DNA from: Thermococcus sp.
GTDB lineage: Archaea; Methanobacteriota_B; Thermococci; Thermococcales; Thermococcaceae
Reading direction: 5' to 3'
Length of the DNA stretch: 39,851 bases
Assembly (NCBI RefSeq): GCF_027011145.1
Contig: NZ_JALVAO010000059.1
Span: 1-39,851, forward strand
Every line of letters begins with the position of its first letter. Position 1 is the stretch's first letter. Positions 26,071 through 35,691 of this stretch are shown here, in pieces. Below the pieces are notes generated by a model. It did no database searches. It worked only from the letters and a program-made list of their open reading frames with translations, and was not told the origin of the DNA. The translations under genes were made by a program, and so were the position numbers.

Positions 26071-28039
26071 ATGAGAAGAAAAACCATTCTTGGACTCTTA
26101 TTGATTATAGCTCTTCTAACTTCTACACTTGGATGCATCTCGACCTCCCAACAGACATCCACAGAGACAAAAACCTCACCAATACCGGAAAACACAGGTT
26201 CCTTTGGCATTCAGGTTTACAGAGACTGGTACCATAACTCGACGAAATACTTCGAGATCTACTATCCAAAAGAGGTTCGTGACGACCCGATACTCCAGTC
26301 AAAGCTCAACATACTCCTCCTTGGTGCGGACAGTGTCTATGAAAGCTACTCTAAGCTCTTTGGGACCAGACCCCAAAAAGCGAAAATATACCTTTACCCA
26401 TCGGAGAAAGCTCTAGAAAACATCACCGGGAGGAAAGTCCTCTGGTTCGTGAACTACAAAAAGAAGGAAATCCACGTCGCCCTGATTAACGAAACGGGTG
26501 TATACTCTATCCTCGACGTCGACTCGGCGCTCCTTGAATATGCCGCCGGAAAGAAGCTCCCAGACATCATCGCCGTTGGGTTTGGGGCACTGGATGCTGG
26601 GAGAACACCAGTGGGTCCTCATGAAAAGATGGAGAAATACGTGGGCTTGAATAAGTTGAAGTCCCTGAACCTTCGGGGCGGATACAACGCAGTGCTGTTC
26701 GCTGAGGCCAACGACCTGATGGAGTACATCGCCGACGAGTACGGCCCGCTGGCCCTCGTTAAGGTTCTGAAAACGGGCGGGATCCCGGAAATCAACTGGA
26801 GTGACTTCATGAAATTTGCCACTGCCCTTGAGGGGACTGCTGGGATTGGAGTGACAACAATTGACATGAACATCAGCTTAGAGAGGAGAAAGTTCGATGC
26901 AGTTGTGGACTACGATAACATTACATCACAGTCCTACGTCTACTTCTGGAGAATGCCGAGGCTCAAAGTTGAGGACATCAACGTTGACAACAGGAGCGTT
27001 GGATTCGTCCAGGGTTTCACGCTGGTCATTCCCCTGAGAGACTTCAAAAACGGGAGCGTGGGGATAAAATACATCGGCGACTACTCAACAATGAAGAAAA
27101 TCGCGCCCCAAAGGGGCTACATTGAGGGGCAGATTACAGAGGACATGGCGTTTCTAAAGATGGAATTCCTGAGACCTATGCTGAACTCCCTTGAACTCTT
27201 TCACGTTATCACAGTCAGGGTCAAAACAGACAAGGGAACCGTAATAGGCCCGGGGGGAAGAGATCGCCCCGGGAGTATGGAGAATCACGTTTCCGCACGG
27301 CTTTAACGGGGTAATCCCGGTTTTCGTCGGGAACTTTAAGAGAATTGAGCTGATGGACGGTCGTCTGACGGTTTACTACATGGGAATTGATGACGAAACC
27401 GCGAAGAGATACGCAAACCTCACCGAGAAAATTTTAGGCTTTGGGATGAGGCATTTTGGAAAGCCTGGGTACGGAAGAGTCAAGGTCGTTTATCCTAGAG
27501 GAATAAACATATCGAACGAGATGTTTGACGTCTTGGCGTACTCTTACAATCCCGTACGCTACAAATACGGCTATTCCTACGAGGTGGCGCACTGGTGGGT
27601 TCCCGGGACTGTTGTATTCGTTTCAAACGAAAGCCAGGTCTGGTTCAATTTTGCCTTTCCGGCGTACTTCTCCTTGAAATATGCCGAGAACGTTTCGGAG
27701 GAAGATTACATCGCGTTAAGGAACTACTACATTTCCGTGTACGACAGGGAGACGGACTACGGAAAGAGAGACCTTCCCATAACCGGGGTCTGGAAAATAT
27801 GGGGCATGGACATCAACCGCTATTATGCCATTGCATCGTACAAAGGAGCACTGGTTCTCGAGAAACTTGAGAAGTTTACAGGAAGAGAAGCGTTCTACAA
27901 ATCCCTCAGGGAGTTTTTCGAGGAGTACAGGTTCAGGGAAGGGGATCTCAATGGATTTGTGGCAATCCTGGAAAGGAACTCCGGAAAGCCCGTCAGGGAG
28001 CTCTTCCAGAATTTGACAACGAGCACCGGTTTGCCGTAG
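26071..28039 (+). pseudogene. surface lipoprotein with peptidase-MA/M1-like domains, split by a frameshift
   Basis: The first part (26071-27306) encodes a signal sequence ending in TLGC (lipid-anchor cysteine near residue 22), a Thr/Ser-rich linker and a peptidase-MA-like region (KAKIYLYPSEKAL, NDLMEYIADEYGPLALVKVL). A G6 run at 27252-27257 carries one G too many. With five Gs the frame continues GEEIAPGVWRITFPHGFNG...LTVYYMGIDDE to TAG 28037-28039, about 655 residues in all. The second part resembles an M1 aminopeptidase, but the zinc motif reads YEVAHWW instead of HExxHxW and NFAFPAY instead of NEGFAEY. Even the repaired protein would thus lack key ligands. It could be a slippage-controlled gene, a pseudogene or a sequencing error. 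Confidence 0.75.
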
Positions 28040-28148
28040 GCATTCTTTCCTATTTTTGCTCCCTTGATGAAAACTTTTTGGACTTTGAGCGGACACTTGG
28101 GATTTTGGAACACGATGTAATAACCACAAAAATGTTTAAGTGGTCAAA

Positions 28149-28157
28149 ATTTATAAA
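28149..28157 (+). promoter_or_regulatory. TATA box of the guaA subunit genes
   Basis: ATTTATAAA about 36-44 bases before ATG 28193. The predicted start near 28178 leaves a short leader with ribosome binding site AGGTGGT. The rest of the 28040-28192 gap shows no gene. Confidence 0.65.
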
Positions 28158-28192
28158 GTCTTTTTTCCGGGCTAATGTAAAAGGTGGTGCCC

Positions 28193-29116
28193 ATGTGGGA
28201 GGACTTCATAAGGGAGAAAGTCGAGGAGATTAGGAATACGGTTGGTGACGGGAAGGCTATCATAGCGCTCAGCGGTGGTGTTGACAGCTCAACAGCTGCG
28301 GTTCTAGCTCACAGGGCGATAGGTGATAGACTTCACGCAGTCTTTGTTAACACAGGCTTCATGCGGAAGGGTGAGCCAGAGTTCGTCGTTAAGACCTTCC
28401 GCGACGAGTTGGGTCTCAACATCCACTACATCGATGCCAGCGAGCGCTTTTTTGAGGCGTTGAAAGGTGTTACCGACCCGGAGGAGAAGAGGAAGATAAT
28501 CGGCAGGGTCTTCATCGAGGTGTTCGAGGAGGTTGCGAAGGAGATAAACGCCGACTTTCTAATTCAGGGAACCATCGCTCCCGACTGGATTGAGAGCAAG
28601 GGGAAAATCAAAAGTCACCACAACGTCGGCGGTCTTCCAGAGAGGCTCAACCTCAAGCTCATAGAGCCGCTGAGGGACCTCTACAAGGACGAGGTTCGCG
28701 AGCTGGCCAGGGAACTCGGCCTGCCGGAGAAGATATACAATAGAATGCCCTTCCCCGGGCCGGGGTTAGCAGTTAGGGTCCTCGGCGAGGTGACACCGGA
28801 GAAGATTGCAATAGTCAGAGAGGCCAACGCAATAGTCGAGGAGGAAATCGAGAAGGCCGGGCTAAAGCCCTGGCAGGCATTCGCGGTTCTTCTCGGCGTT
28901 AAAACCGTTGGAGTGCAGGGCGACATAAGGGCCTACAAGGAAACAGTAGCCGTTCGCGTTGTTGAGAGCCTCGACGGAATGACCGCCAACGCGATGGATG
29001 TTCCCTTTGAGGTGCTCCAGAGGATAGCATTCAGGATTACGAGCGAGATTCCCGAGGTCGGAAGGGTGCTCTACGATGTAACCAACAAACCTCCTGCGAC
29101 GATAGAGTTCGAGTGA
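28193..29116 (+). CDS. guaAB: GMP synthase, ATP pyrophosphatase subunit
   Basis: Activates XMP with ATP and aminates it to GMP. The 307-residue protein has the PP-loop SGGVDSS (27-33), the [11 protein letters not shown] and HHNVGGLPE segments, and the C-terminal dimerisation region [27 protein letters not shown]. In archaea GMP synthase is commonly split into two genes, as here. ATG 28193 is chosen because AGGTGGT lies four bases upstream; earlier GTG codons are part of that site. Confidence 0.97.
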   Translation: MWEDFIREKVEEIRNTVGDGKAIIALSGGVDSSTAAVLAHRAIGDRLHAVFVNTGFMRKGEPEFVVKTFRDELGLNIHYIDASERFFEALKGVTDPEEKRKIIGRVFIEVFEEVAKEINADFLIQGTIAPDWIESKGKIKSHHNVGGLPERLNLKLIEPLRDLYKDEVRELARELGLPEKIYNRMPFPGPGLAVRVLGEVTPEKIAIVREANAIVEEEIEKAGLKPWQAFAVLLGVKTVGVQGDIRAYKETVAVRVVESLDGMTANAMDVPFEVLQRIAFRITSEIPEVGRVLYDVTNKPPATIEFE

Positions 29117-29125
29117 GGTGATTGC

Positions 29126-29692
29126 ATGATAGTTATAATGGACAACGGAGGCCAATACGTCCATAGGATTTGGAGGACCCTTAGATACCTCGGCGTTGAG
29201 GCGAAGATAATACCAAACACCACCCCTCTGGAGGAAATCAAGGCGCTGAATCCAAAGGGCATAATCTTCTCGGGCGGGCCGGATATAAACAAAACGGGCA
29301 ACTGCGAGGCGATTCTTGAGCACTACGACGAGTTCAACGTTCCAATCCTGGGAATTTGCCTCGGGCATCAGCTCATAGCGAGGTACTTTGGAGGGAAGGT
29401 TGGAAGGGGTGATAAAGCGGAATACAGCCTCGTCGAAATTGAAATAATCGAGGAAAACGACCTCTTCAAGGGCTTTCCAAAGAAATTGAAGGTCTGGGAG
29501 AGCCACATGGATGAGGTTAAGGAACTCCCACCGGGCTTCAAGCTTTTGGCCAGGAGCGAGACCTGTCCCGTTGAGGCCATGAAGCACGAGAGCCTTCCAA
29601 TCTATGGCGTCCAGTTCCACCCCGAGGTTTCCCACACCGAGCGAGGAGCAGATGTCTACAGGAACTTTGCGGAGCTCTGCGGGGAGCTTTAA
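29126..29692 (+). CDS. guaAA: GMP synthase, glutamine amidotransferase subunit
   Basis: Hydrolyses glutamine to supply ammonia to the GuaAB subunit. The 188-residue protein shows the oxyanion FSGGPD, nucleophile C78 in GICLGHQ, and the catalytic pair H165/E167 in [13 protein letters not shown]. It follows guaAB after nine bases with GAGGTGATTGC as ribosome binding site, so both form one operon. The stop codon touches the 3' end of the C/D box RNA encoded on the opposite strand. Confidence 0.97.
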   Translation: MIVIMDNGGQYVHRIWRTLRYLGVEAKIIPNTTPLEEIKALNPKGIIFSGGPDINKTGNCEAILEHYDEFNVPILGICLGHQLIARYFGGKVGRGDKAEYSLVEIEIIEENDLFKGFPKKLKVWESHMDEVKELPPGFKLLARSETCPVEAMKHESLPIYGVQFHPEVSHTERGADVYRNFAELCGEL

Positions 29693-29752
29693 GGCTCAGC
29701 TAGTCGGTCCTTTCTTCACCTTTCCGCAACGGATTTATTCATCATCGCCCTT
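29691..29752 (-). ncRNA. C/D box sRNA overlapping the 3' end of the OsmC gene
   Basis: Minus strand: C box ATGATGA (29745-29739), 12-nt guide, D' box CGGA (29726-29723), 3-nt spacer, C' box GTGAAGA (29719-29713), 13-nt guide, D box CTGA (29699-29696). The ends AAGG(G)C and GCCTT can form a terminal stem. The C box lies in the last sense codons of osmC (GAT GAT GAA TAA), so the RNA is probably processed from that mRNA. The D' guide ATAAATCCGTTG pairs over eight bases next to the box with CAACGGAU of the 23S CAACGGAUAAAAG segment near the peptidyl-transferase domain, predicting methylation of its first G. The D guide target was not placed. Confidence 0.75.
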
Positions 29753-30145
29753 GATTACCTCAAGGGAGTAAGTCAACTCGGCACCGCTTAGCTTAACCTG
29801 AGCAGACGCGGAGCAGTATTTGTTCTGGCTGAGCTCTATAGCGCGCTTTGCCTTATCCTCTTTAACGTTTCCGTAAATCCTGTAATGGATGTGAACCCTT
29901 GTGTAAACCTTTGGGTATTCCTCCCTCCTCTCTCCGGAAATCTCGACTTCCAAACCCTCAATCGGCTCGCGCATCTTCTTGAGAATCATGACCACGTCGT
30001 AGGCAGTACATCCAGCGACGCTGAGAAGGAGGAGCTTCATCGGGCTGATTCCCCCATCGCCGAGGATTATAGAACATCCGCCGTCCTCCAGGGAACCGAC
30101 GAACTGCATGTTTTCAACCCACTTAACGCGCCCCGTAACGGTCAT
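29735..30145 (-). CDS. OsmC family protein
   Basis: A 136-residue OsmC/Ohr-type protein, usually a thiol-dependent peroxidase reducing organic hydroperoxides. The two family cysteines are visible: C46 in LLSVAGCTAYDVV and C111 in NKYCSASAQV. The first sits at the start of the long central helix. ATG 30145 is preferred because GGTGATGGC precedes it; an in-frame ATG at 30163 has no good site. The final three sense codons overlap the C box of a C/D sRNA. It is divergent from the radical SAM gene. Confidence 0.9.
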   Translation of the reverse strand: MTVTGRVKWVENMQFVGSLEDGGCSIILGDGGISPMKLLLLSVAGCTAYDVVMILKKMREPIEGLEVEISGERREEYPKVYTRVHIHYRIYGNVKEDKAKRAIELSQNKYCSASAQVKLSGAELTYSLEVIKGDDE

Positions 30146-30171
30146 GCCATCACCGTAGTTCATACCGTTTG

Positions 30172-30180
30172 GGTTTTAAA
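30172..30180 (+). promoter_or_regulatory. TATA box giving a probable leaderless radical SAM transcript
   Basis: GTTTTAAAA is centred about 26 bases before ATG 30203, and no ribosome binding site precedes that ATG. This is the geometry of a leaderless archaeal mRNA. Confidence 0.55.
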
Positions 30181-30202
30181 ATCCCTTTTCATAATCCCAA
30201 GC

Positions 30203-31042
30203 ATGTACATCCGTCCCTTCGACCCCTGGAAGTCAAAGCTCTGCACGTGTCCTTTCAAGTACACGCTAAACGTTTACACCGGTTGCGACCACGCATGCGT
30301 CTACTGTTACATAACGAGCTATATCCCAAACGCATTCCGGGTGAGAACGAAGGAAAACCTTCTTCCAAAGCTCGAGCGAGAGCTGAGGAAGTTTGATCGG
30401 AGATACATAATAGCCCTCTCCTACTCCTCCGACCCGTATCCGACAATCGAGCGGGAGCTTGGAATAACGAGAAAAGTGCTCGAACTTTTCAAACGTTACG
30501 ACGTGAGATGTCTCCTCCTGACGAAATCGGACATATTTGAAAGGGACCTCGACCTTCTAAGCGAACTCCGCTGTGCCGTTGGAATAACCGTCACAACCGT
30601 CAACGAGCGGAAAGCCAGGCTCCTTGAGCCCAACGCACCGTCTCCAAAGGCCAGAATAATGTCGCTCAGAAAGGCAAGGAAAGTCGGAATCCCCGTTTAC
30701 GCCAGGATAGACCCAATAATCCCCTTCTACACCTGGGAAGATTTTGAGGAGACGCTCGACGCTTTAAGCTTCGTGAGCCACATAACGGTTTCGACGCTAA
30801 AGCTCAGGCCCGATTCGAAGAAGAGGATGTTCGCCAAGTTCCCGGAGCTTATGGAGAGGCTGTGGCCACTATACGAGAGGGGCGAGAAGATTGGGGGGTA
30901 CCACTACCTCCCAAGGGAAGTCCGCTTTGAAATCCTCCGCAAGGCAGAGAAAAAGATAACCGAGAAAGGGATCACGTTTGGGTCGTGTCGGGAAGGCTAT
31001 CGCTCGTTTCCGAGCTGTGATGGTTCTCACCTTGTTCCCTAG
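30203..31042 (+). CDS. radical SAM protein, spore-photoproduct-lyase-like (SplB family)
   Basis: A 279-residue protein with the radical SAM triad in GCDHACVYCY (C28, C32, C35). An earlier CTC pair (C14, C16) and a C-terminal GSCREGYRSFPSC segment supply further cysteines that could bind a second cluster or substrate. SYSSDPYP and RIDPIIPF are typical of the Rv2578c/SplB-like group annotated as DNA repair photolyases, though no substrate has been shown for archaeal members. The frame is open further upstream, but the family begins at this Met and the TATA position fits leaderless initiation. The 3' end overlaps the convergent amidotransferase-like gene by 71 bases. Confidence 0.88.
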   Translation: MYIRPFDPWKSKLCTCPFKYTLNVYTGCDHACVYCYITSYIPNAFRVRTKENLLPKLERELRKFDRRYIIALSYSSDPYPTIERELGITRKVLELFKRYDVRCLLLTKSDIFERDLDLLSELRCAVGITVTTVNERKARLLEPNAPSPKARIMSLRKARKVGIPVYARIDPIIPFYTWEDFEETLDALSFVSHITVSTLKLRPDSKKRMFAKFPELMERLWPLYERGEKIGGYHYLPREVRFEILRKAEKKITEKGITFGSCREGYRSFPSCDGSHLVP

Positions 31043-31811
31043 CGAGTTCTTCCCGGATTTCTGCCTCTATCTCGCGCCTCTTCATCTCGTCCGTTTCCTC
31101 GTGTTTCTTGATTGAAGCCTCGATGAGGGCCTTGTAAAGGGGCAACATCTCAGGTAAATGCTCCGGTTGCCACTGGACGCCGATGATAAAGCCCTCCTTA
31201 CCTTCAATGGCCTCAATTAGACCATCAACGGCAAAGGCGACCTGCCTGAGGCCTTCACCGACGCGCTTCACGGCCTGGTGATGGAAGCTGTTCACCCACG
31301 TCCAGGCCTCATTCGTTCCCTCGACGTTCAGGGTTTCTTTCAGGATTGAGTAGAGCCTTGAATCCGCCTTTATCCTGACCGTGTGAAGTTTCTGTTCGGG
31401 TCTAGTGGTTTCGAAGCTCCAGTCGTGTTTTATAGCCTTTGGGATATCGTAGAGGTCTTGGTAAAGCGTTCCACCGAGGGCGACGTTGATTACGTGCATT
31501 CCCCTTCCGACGCCGAGCACCGGAATGTTTGCATCAACGGCCAGTTTCACCAGCTCAATCTCAAACTCGTCGCGAAGAACGTCAACGTTTCTCAGACTTG
31601 GTGAGGGGTCTTCGCCGTAGAAACGTGGGTGAACGTCTGGACCTTCTATGAGGAGGATTCCATCTACTATTTCAACAATGTTCTCTGGTTCTATCTCTGC
31701 GCTGAAAACTGCTGGAAGTCCGCCAGCTTCTATAATGCGCCTTATGTGTGCCCTCCCAGTGGAAACGGCCTCGCTCCAAGGAGAACTGATTATGGCTATC
31801 AGGGGTTTCAT
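30972..31811 (-). CDS. inactive class I amidotransferase-like protein (peptidase C26 / PuuD-like)
   Basis: A 279-residue protein with the C26 layout: SSPWSEAVSTGRAHIRRIIEAGG, the EGPDVHPRFYGEDP signature, GVGRGMHVINVALGG, the VNSFHHQAV loop and GVQWQPEHLPE. In active enzymes the elbow reads G(I/V)CRG and the end reads W/FHPE. Here position 102 is Gly instead of Cys, and position 215 is Gln instead of His, so glutaminase chemistry should be absent. Residues about 236-279 form a charged C-terminal extension, of which the last part overlaps the radical SAM gene. Start ATG 31811 follows AGGTGGTGGT. A binding or regulatory role is the likely alternative. Confidence 0.85.
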   Translation of the reverse strand: MKPLIAIISSPWSEAVSTGRAHIRRIIEAGGLPAVFSAEIEPENIVEIVDGILLIEGPDVHPRFYGEDPSPSLRNVDVLRDEFEIELVKLAVDANIPVLGVGRGMHVINVALGGTLYQDLYDIPKAIKHDWSFETTRPEQKLHTVRIKADSRLYSILKETLNVEGTNEAWTWVNSFHHQAVKRVGEGLRQVAFAVDGLIEAIEGKEGFIIGVQWQPEHLPEMLPLYKALIEASIKKHEETDEMKRREIEAEIREELAREQGENHHSSETSDSLPDTTQT

Positions 31812-31857
31812 ACCACCACCTATGGAAGAGAGAAAAAAAGAGTGTAAAAATTTTTCC

Positions 31858-33114
31858 TCACTTCTTGAGGGCTTTGATTTCCTCTTCTATAACTTCGGCT
31901 AGGCGTTTAACACCCTCCCTGATGGTCTCCTCCGGGACGTACGTAAAGTTCAGCCTAAGTGTGTTCTTGACGTCGCGGTGGGCAAAGAATGCCTCACCGG
32001 GAACGTAGGCAACACCCTTCGAAACGGCTTTCTCAAGCATAATCTTGGTGTCTATTCCCTCCGGCAGGGTAACCCAGACGAACATTCCACCTTCGGGTCT
32101 CGTCCATTCAACACCCTCGGGCATAAACTCTTCCAAGGCTTTGAGCATAGCATCGCGTCTTGGTTTGTAGAATTTTATTATCTTCGGTATGTGTTCATCA
32201 AGATAGCCGTTTTCCACATATTTCCAGGCTATTACCTGACCGAACGTATTTGCGCATAGATCAACTGCCTGTTTCGCTATCTCCATCTTCCTTATGAAGT
32301 GCGGATGAGCCGAAACCCAGCCGAGGCGGAACCCGGGGGCGAGTATTTTAGAGAACGTTCCAAGGTAGATGACCCTGCCTTCCTCGTCGAAGTGTTTTAT
32401 CGGTGGAACTGGTTCACCAGAGTAGCGGAGCTCGCTGTAGGGATTGTCCTCAACTATGAGGAAGTCGTACTCCCTTGCCAGTTCAACGAGTCTTTCCCTT
32501 CTCTCAAGGCTCATCGTAACGCCCATTGGATTCTGGAAGGTTGAGACGGTGTAAACGAACTTAACGCGCTTTCCTTCCTTTTTGAGTTCCTCCAGTTTTT
32601 CCTCGAGGAGGTCAATTCTCATTCCGTCGTGGTCCATCGGTATGCTTACAAATTCGGGCTCGTAGTACTTGAAGGCGTTGAGTGCGGCAAGGTAAGTTGG
32701 TGCCTCGACTATGACGACATCTCCCGGGTTTATGAAGACCCTGCCGATCAAATCGAGTGCCTGCTGGCTTCCAGCGACCATCATTATCTCAACCTTGCTC
32801 ATAGGAATTCCGTAGCGCTTCTCCATCCACTTCGCGAGCGCGAGGCGGAGCGGTGTGAATCCCTTGGTCGTTCCGTACTGCAGGGCCTTGTCAGCGTGCT
32901 CCGTGAGGACTTCTTGGGCAATTTTCTTGATAGTTTCTACAGGGAATGTTTCAGGGGCCGGTAATCCTCCGGCAAGGCTTATGACGTCGGTTGTTTCAAC
33001 GAGCTTAAGAAGTTCTCTAATCTCCGAAGCTTTCATACGAAGGGCTTTTTCAGAAAAAAATGACTCGAAATTAAGGGGTTCTGAGGCAAGTTTTCCTTTC
33101 AGCTTTTCTTCCAT
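31858..33114 (-). CDS. PLP-dependent class I/II aminotransferase (aromatic / 2-aminoadipate type)
   Basis: A 418-residue fold-type I aminotransferase. Visible motifs are the ISLAGGLPAPETFP start, YGTTKGFTPLR, GSQQALDLIGRVF, the VEDNPYSELRY aspartate for the pyridine nitrogen, the PLP lysine in GTFSKILAPGFRLGW, and TLRLNFTYVPEE with the carboxylate-binding Arg. This is the Thermococcales group related to ArAT, LysN and kynurenine aminotransferases with broad substrate range, so the exact substrate is open. ATG 33114 is chosen because GAGGTGGT lies just upstream; an earlier Met at 33153 gives a non-family extension. A TATA element is at 33184-33192. Confidence 0.92.
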   Translation of the reverse strand: MEEKLKGKLASEPLNFESFFSEKALRMKASEIRELLKLVETTDVISLAGGLPAPETFPVETIKKIAQEVLTEHADKALQYGTTKGFTPLRLALAKWMEKRYGIPMSKVEIMMVAGSQQALDLIGRVFINPGDVVIVEAPTYLAALNAFKYYEPEFVSIPMDHDGMRIDLLEEKLEELKKEGKRVKFVYTVSTFQNPMGVTMSLERRERLVELAREYDFLIVEDNPYSELRYSGEPVPPIKHFDEEGRVIYLGTFSKILAPGFRLGWVSAHPHFIRKMEIAKQAVDLCANTFGQVIAWKYVENGYLDEHIPKIIKFYKPRRDAMLKALEEFMPEGVEWTRPEGGMFVWVTLPEGIDTKIMLEKAVSKGVAYVPGEAFFAHRDVKNTLRLNFTYVPEETIREGVKRLAEVIEEEIKALKK

Positions 33115-33183
33115 ACACACCACCTCAATGAACAGAGCTGAGCGTGTCATCAAATCTATACACTAAGAACTACGGGCCTTTCG

Positions 33184-33192
33184 TTATAAACC
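33184..33192 (-). promoter_or_regulatory. TATA box of the aminotransferase gene
   Basis: GGTTTATAA on the minus strand predicts a start near 33160 and a leader of about 45 bases. Nearby, at about 33210-33234, is an imperfect palindrome (AGCC, TTTAC, AAAG, GTAAA, TGT, GGCT) between the two divergent promoters; its role is unknown. Confidence 0.5.
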
Positions 33193-33284
33193 TTTCCCAA
33201 TGCCCAGCTTTAGCCTTTACAAAGGTAAATGTGGCTTTCTTCGGCAATTTAGAAACATCAAGGGACTTTTGAGAGCACTAATGA

Positions 33285-34343
<1,059 letters not shown>

Positions 34344-34420
34344 CCTTTCCTCTTTTTCACCGATACCGTTTAAAACTCCTCGCCCTTCTATACCTGAGGA
34401 AGAAATGGAAGGTGATGCTC

Positions 34421-35686
34421 ATGAAGGCTTACATTGCTGAAAACGTCAGGGGAATTTACGCCTTCGACGAGAGCGGGAAGCTCATCACGAGCAAGCCCTT
34501 CTCCGGAAAGCCGGAGATAAGCCTCGACAAACTACTAAAAGGCGAGCCGAGCGACGAGTTACTGACCCTCCTTGAGGAGCTGAGGGGGGAAGGTTACGAC
34601 GAGTTCGTCGTTGAGGACACCGAGCTGAGCAGAAAACTGAAGGAGCTTAACTACACAGCTACAGCCGAGTTTCCCAACCTGGCCGGCGAAAAGCTCCGCT
34701 CAAACCCTGCCGAATTCCTAGGCGAGAACTGGTTCGACGAGTACTACACCGTTGGCGTGGCACTAACCAGGCTCCGCATACAGGAGCAGAGCGGTGCAAG
34801 GGACAAGATGATAATCCAGGCAATCGAGGCACTCGATGATATTGACAAGGTGATTAACTTACTCGTTTCAAGGCTCAGGGAATGGTACGGTCTCCACTTC
34901 CCTGAACTCGATGAAATCCTTCCAAAGCATCCACAGTACGTTGCCTTCGTTAAGGAAATCGGCCCGAGGGAGAACGTAACGAGGGAGAGGCTTGAGAAGC
35001 TCGGCTTTTCAGAAGGAAAAATCGAGAAGATTCTCAGGGCTGCGGAGAAGTCCATGGGCGCTCCGCTCGGCAAGTTCGACAGCGAAATCATAAGAAAGCT
35101 CGCCAGCGAGATAAGCGACCTCTACAAGCTCAGGGAGCAGATTGAGGACTACCTTGAGATGGCCATGGACGAAGTCGCTCCAAACCTCAAGGCGCTCGTT
35201 GGAGCCAAACTCGCCGCGAGGCTTATGAGCCTTGCAGGAGGTCTCAAAGAGCTGGCAATGATGCCCGCCTCAACAATTCAGGTTCTCGGCGCTGAAAAGG
35301 CCCTCTTCAGGCACCTGAGAACCGGGGCAAAGCCTCCGAAGCACGGTGTAATCTTCCAGTATCCTGCAATAAACCGCTCGCCGTGGTGGCAGAGGGGTAA
35401 GATAGCGAGAGCTTTGGCCGGAAAGCTGGCCATAGCGGCCAGGGTTGACTATTTCTCTGGCGAATACATAGGCGAGGAACTCAAGAAGGAGCTTGAACAG
35501 AGAATCAAGGAAATCAAGGAGAAGTACCCGAACCCGCCGAAGAGGAAGGCCAAACCCGAGAAGAAGAAAAAGAAGTTCAAGCCCAAGAAGTCCAAGAAGG
35601 AGAAGAAAGGCCAGAAGGAGAGGAGAGGTAAGGGCAAGCCCGAAAAGAAGAAGAAAAAGAAGAAGTCCAAGGGCGGAAAGAGGTGA
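34421..35686 (+). CDS. nop5: Nop5 (Nop56/58 homologue), C/D box sRNP core protein
   Basis: Scaffold of the archaeal 2'-O-methylation particle, joining L7Ae-bound C/D sRNA to fibrillarin. The 421-residue protein has an N-terminal fibrillarin-binding domain, a coiled-coil region and the Nop domain (LVGAKLAARLMSLAGGLKELAMMPASTIQVLGAEKALFRHL, seen in consecutive stretches at about 265-305, plus GAKPPKHGVIFQ). The last 50 or so residues are a lysine-rich tail, likely RNA-binding. ATG 34421 follows GGTGAT. The fibrillarin gene starts six bases after its stop. The two C/D RNAs found in this window are its natural clients. Confidence 0.96.
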   Translation: MKAYIAENVRGIYAFDESGKLITSKPFSGKPEISLDKLLKGEPSDELLTLLEELRGEGYDEFVVEDTELSRKLKELNYTATAEFPNLAGEKLRSNPAEFLGENWFDEYYTVGVALTRLRIQEQSGARDKMIIQAIEALDDIDKVINLLVSRLREWYGLHFPELDEILPKHPQYVAFVKEIGPRENVTRERLEKLGFSEGKIEKILRAAEKSMGAPLGKFDSEIIRKLASEISDLYKLREQIEDYLEMAMDEVAPNLKALVGAKLAARLMSLAGGLKELAMMPASTIQVLGAEKALFRHLRTGAKPPKHGVIFQYPAINRSPWWQRGKIARALAGKLAIAARVDYFSGEYIGEELKKELEQRIKEIKEKYPNPPKRKAKPEKKKKKFKPKKSKKEKKGQKERRGKGKPEKKKKKKKSKGGKR

Positions 35687-35691
35687 GGTAG

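Noticed and set aside
28066-28110. TTGATGA ... CTTTGA as a third C/D box RNA upstream of guaA
   Set aside because: C box has a non-consensus first base, and no D', C' or D boxes occur at 12-nt spacing.
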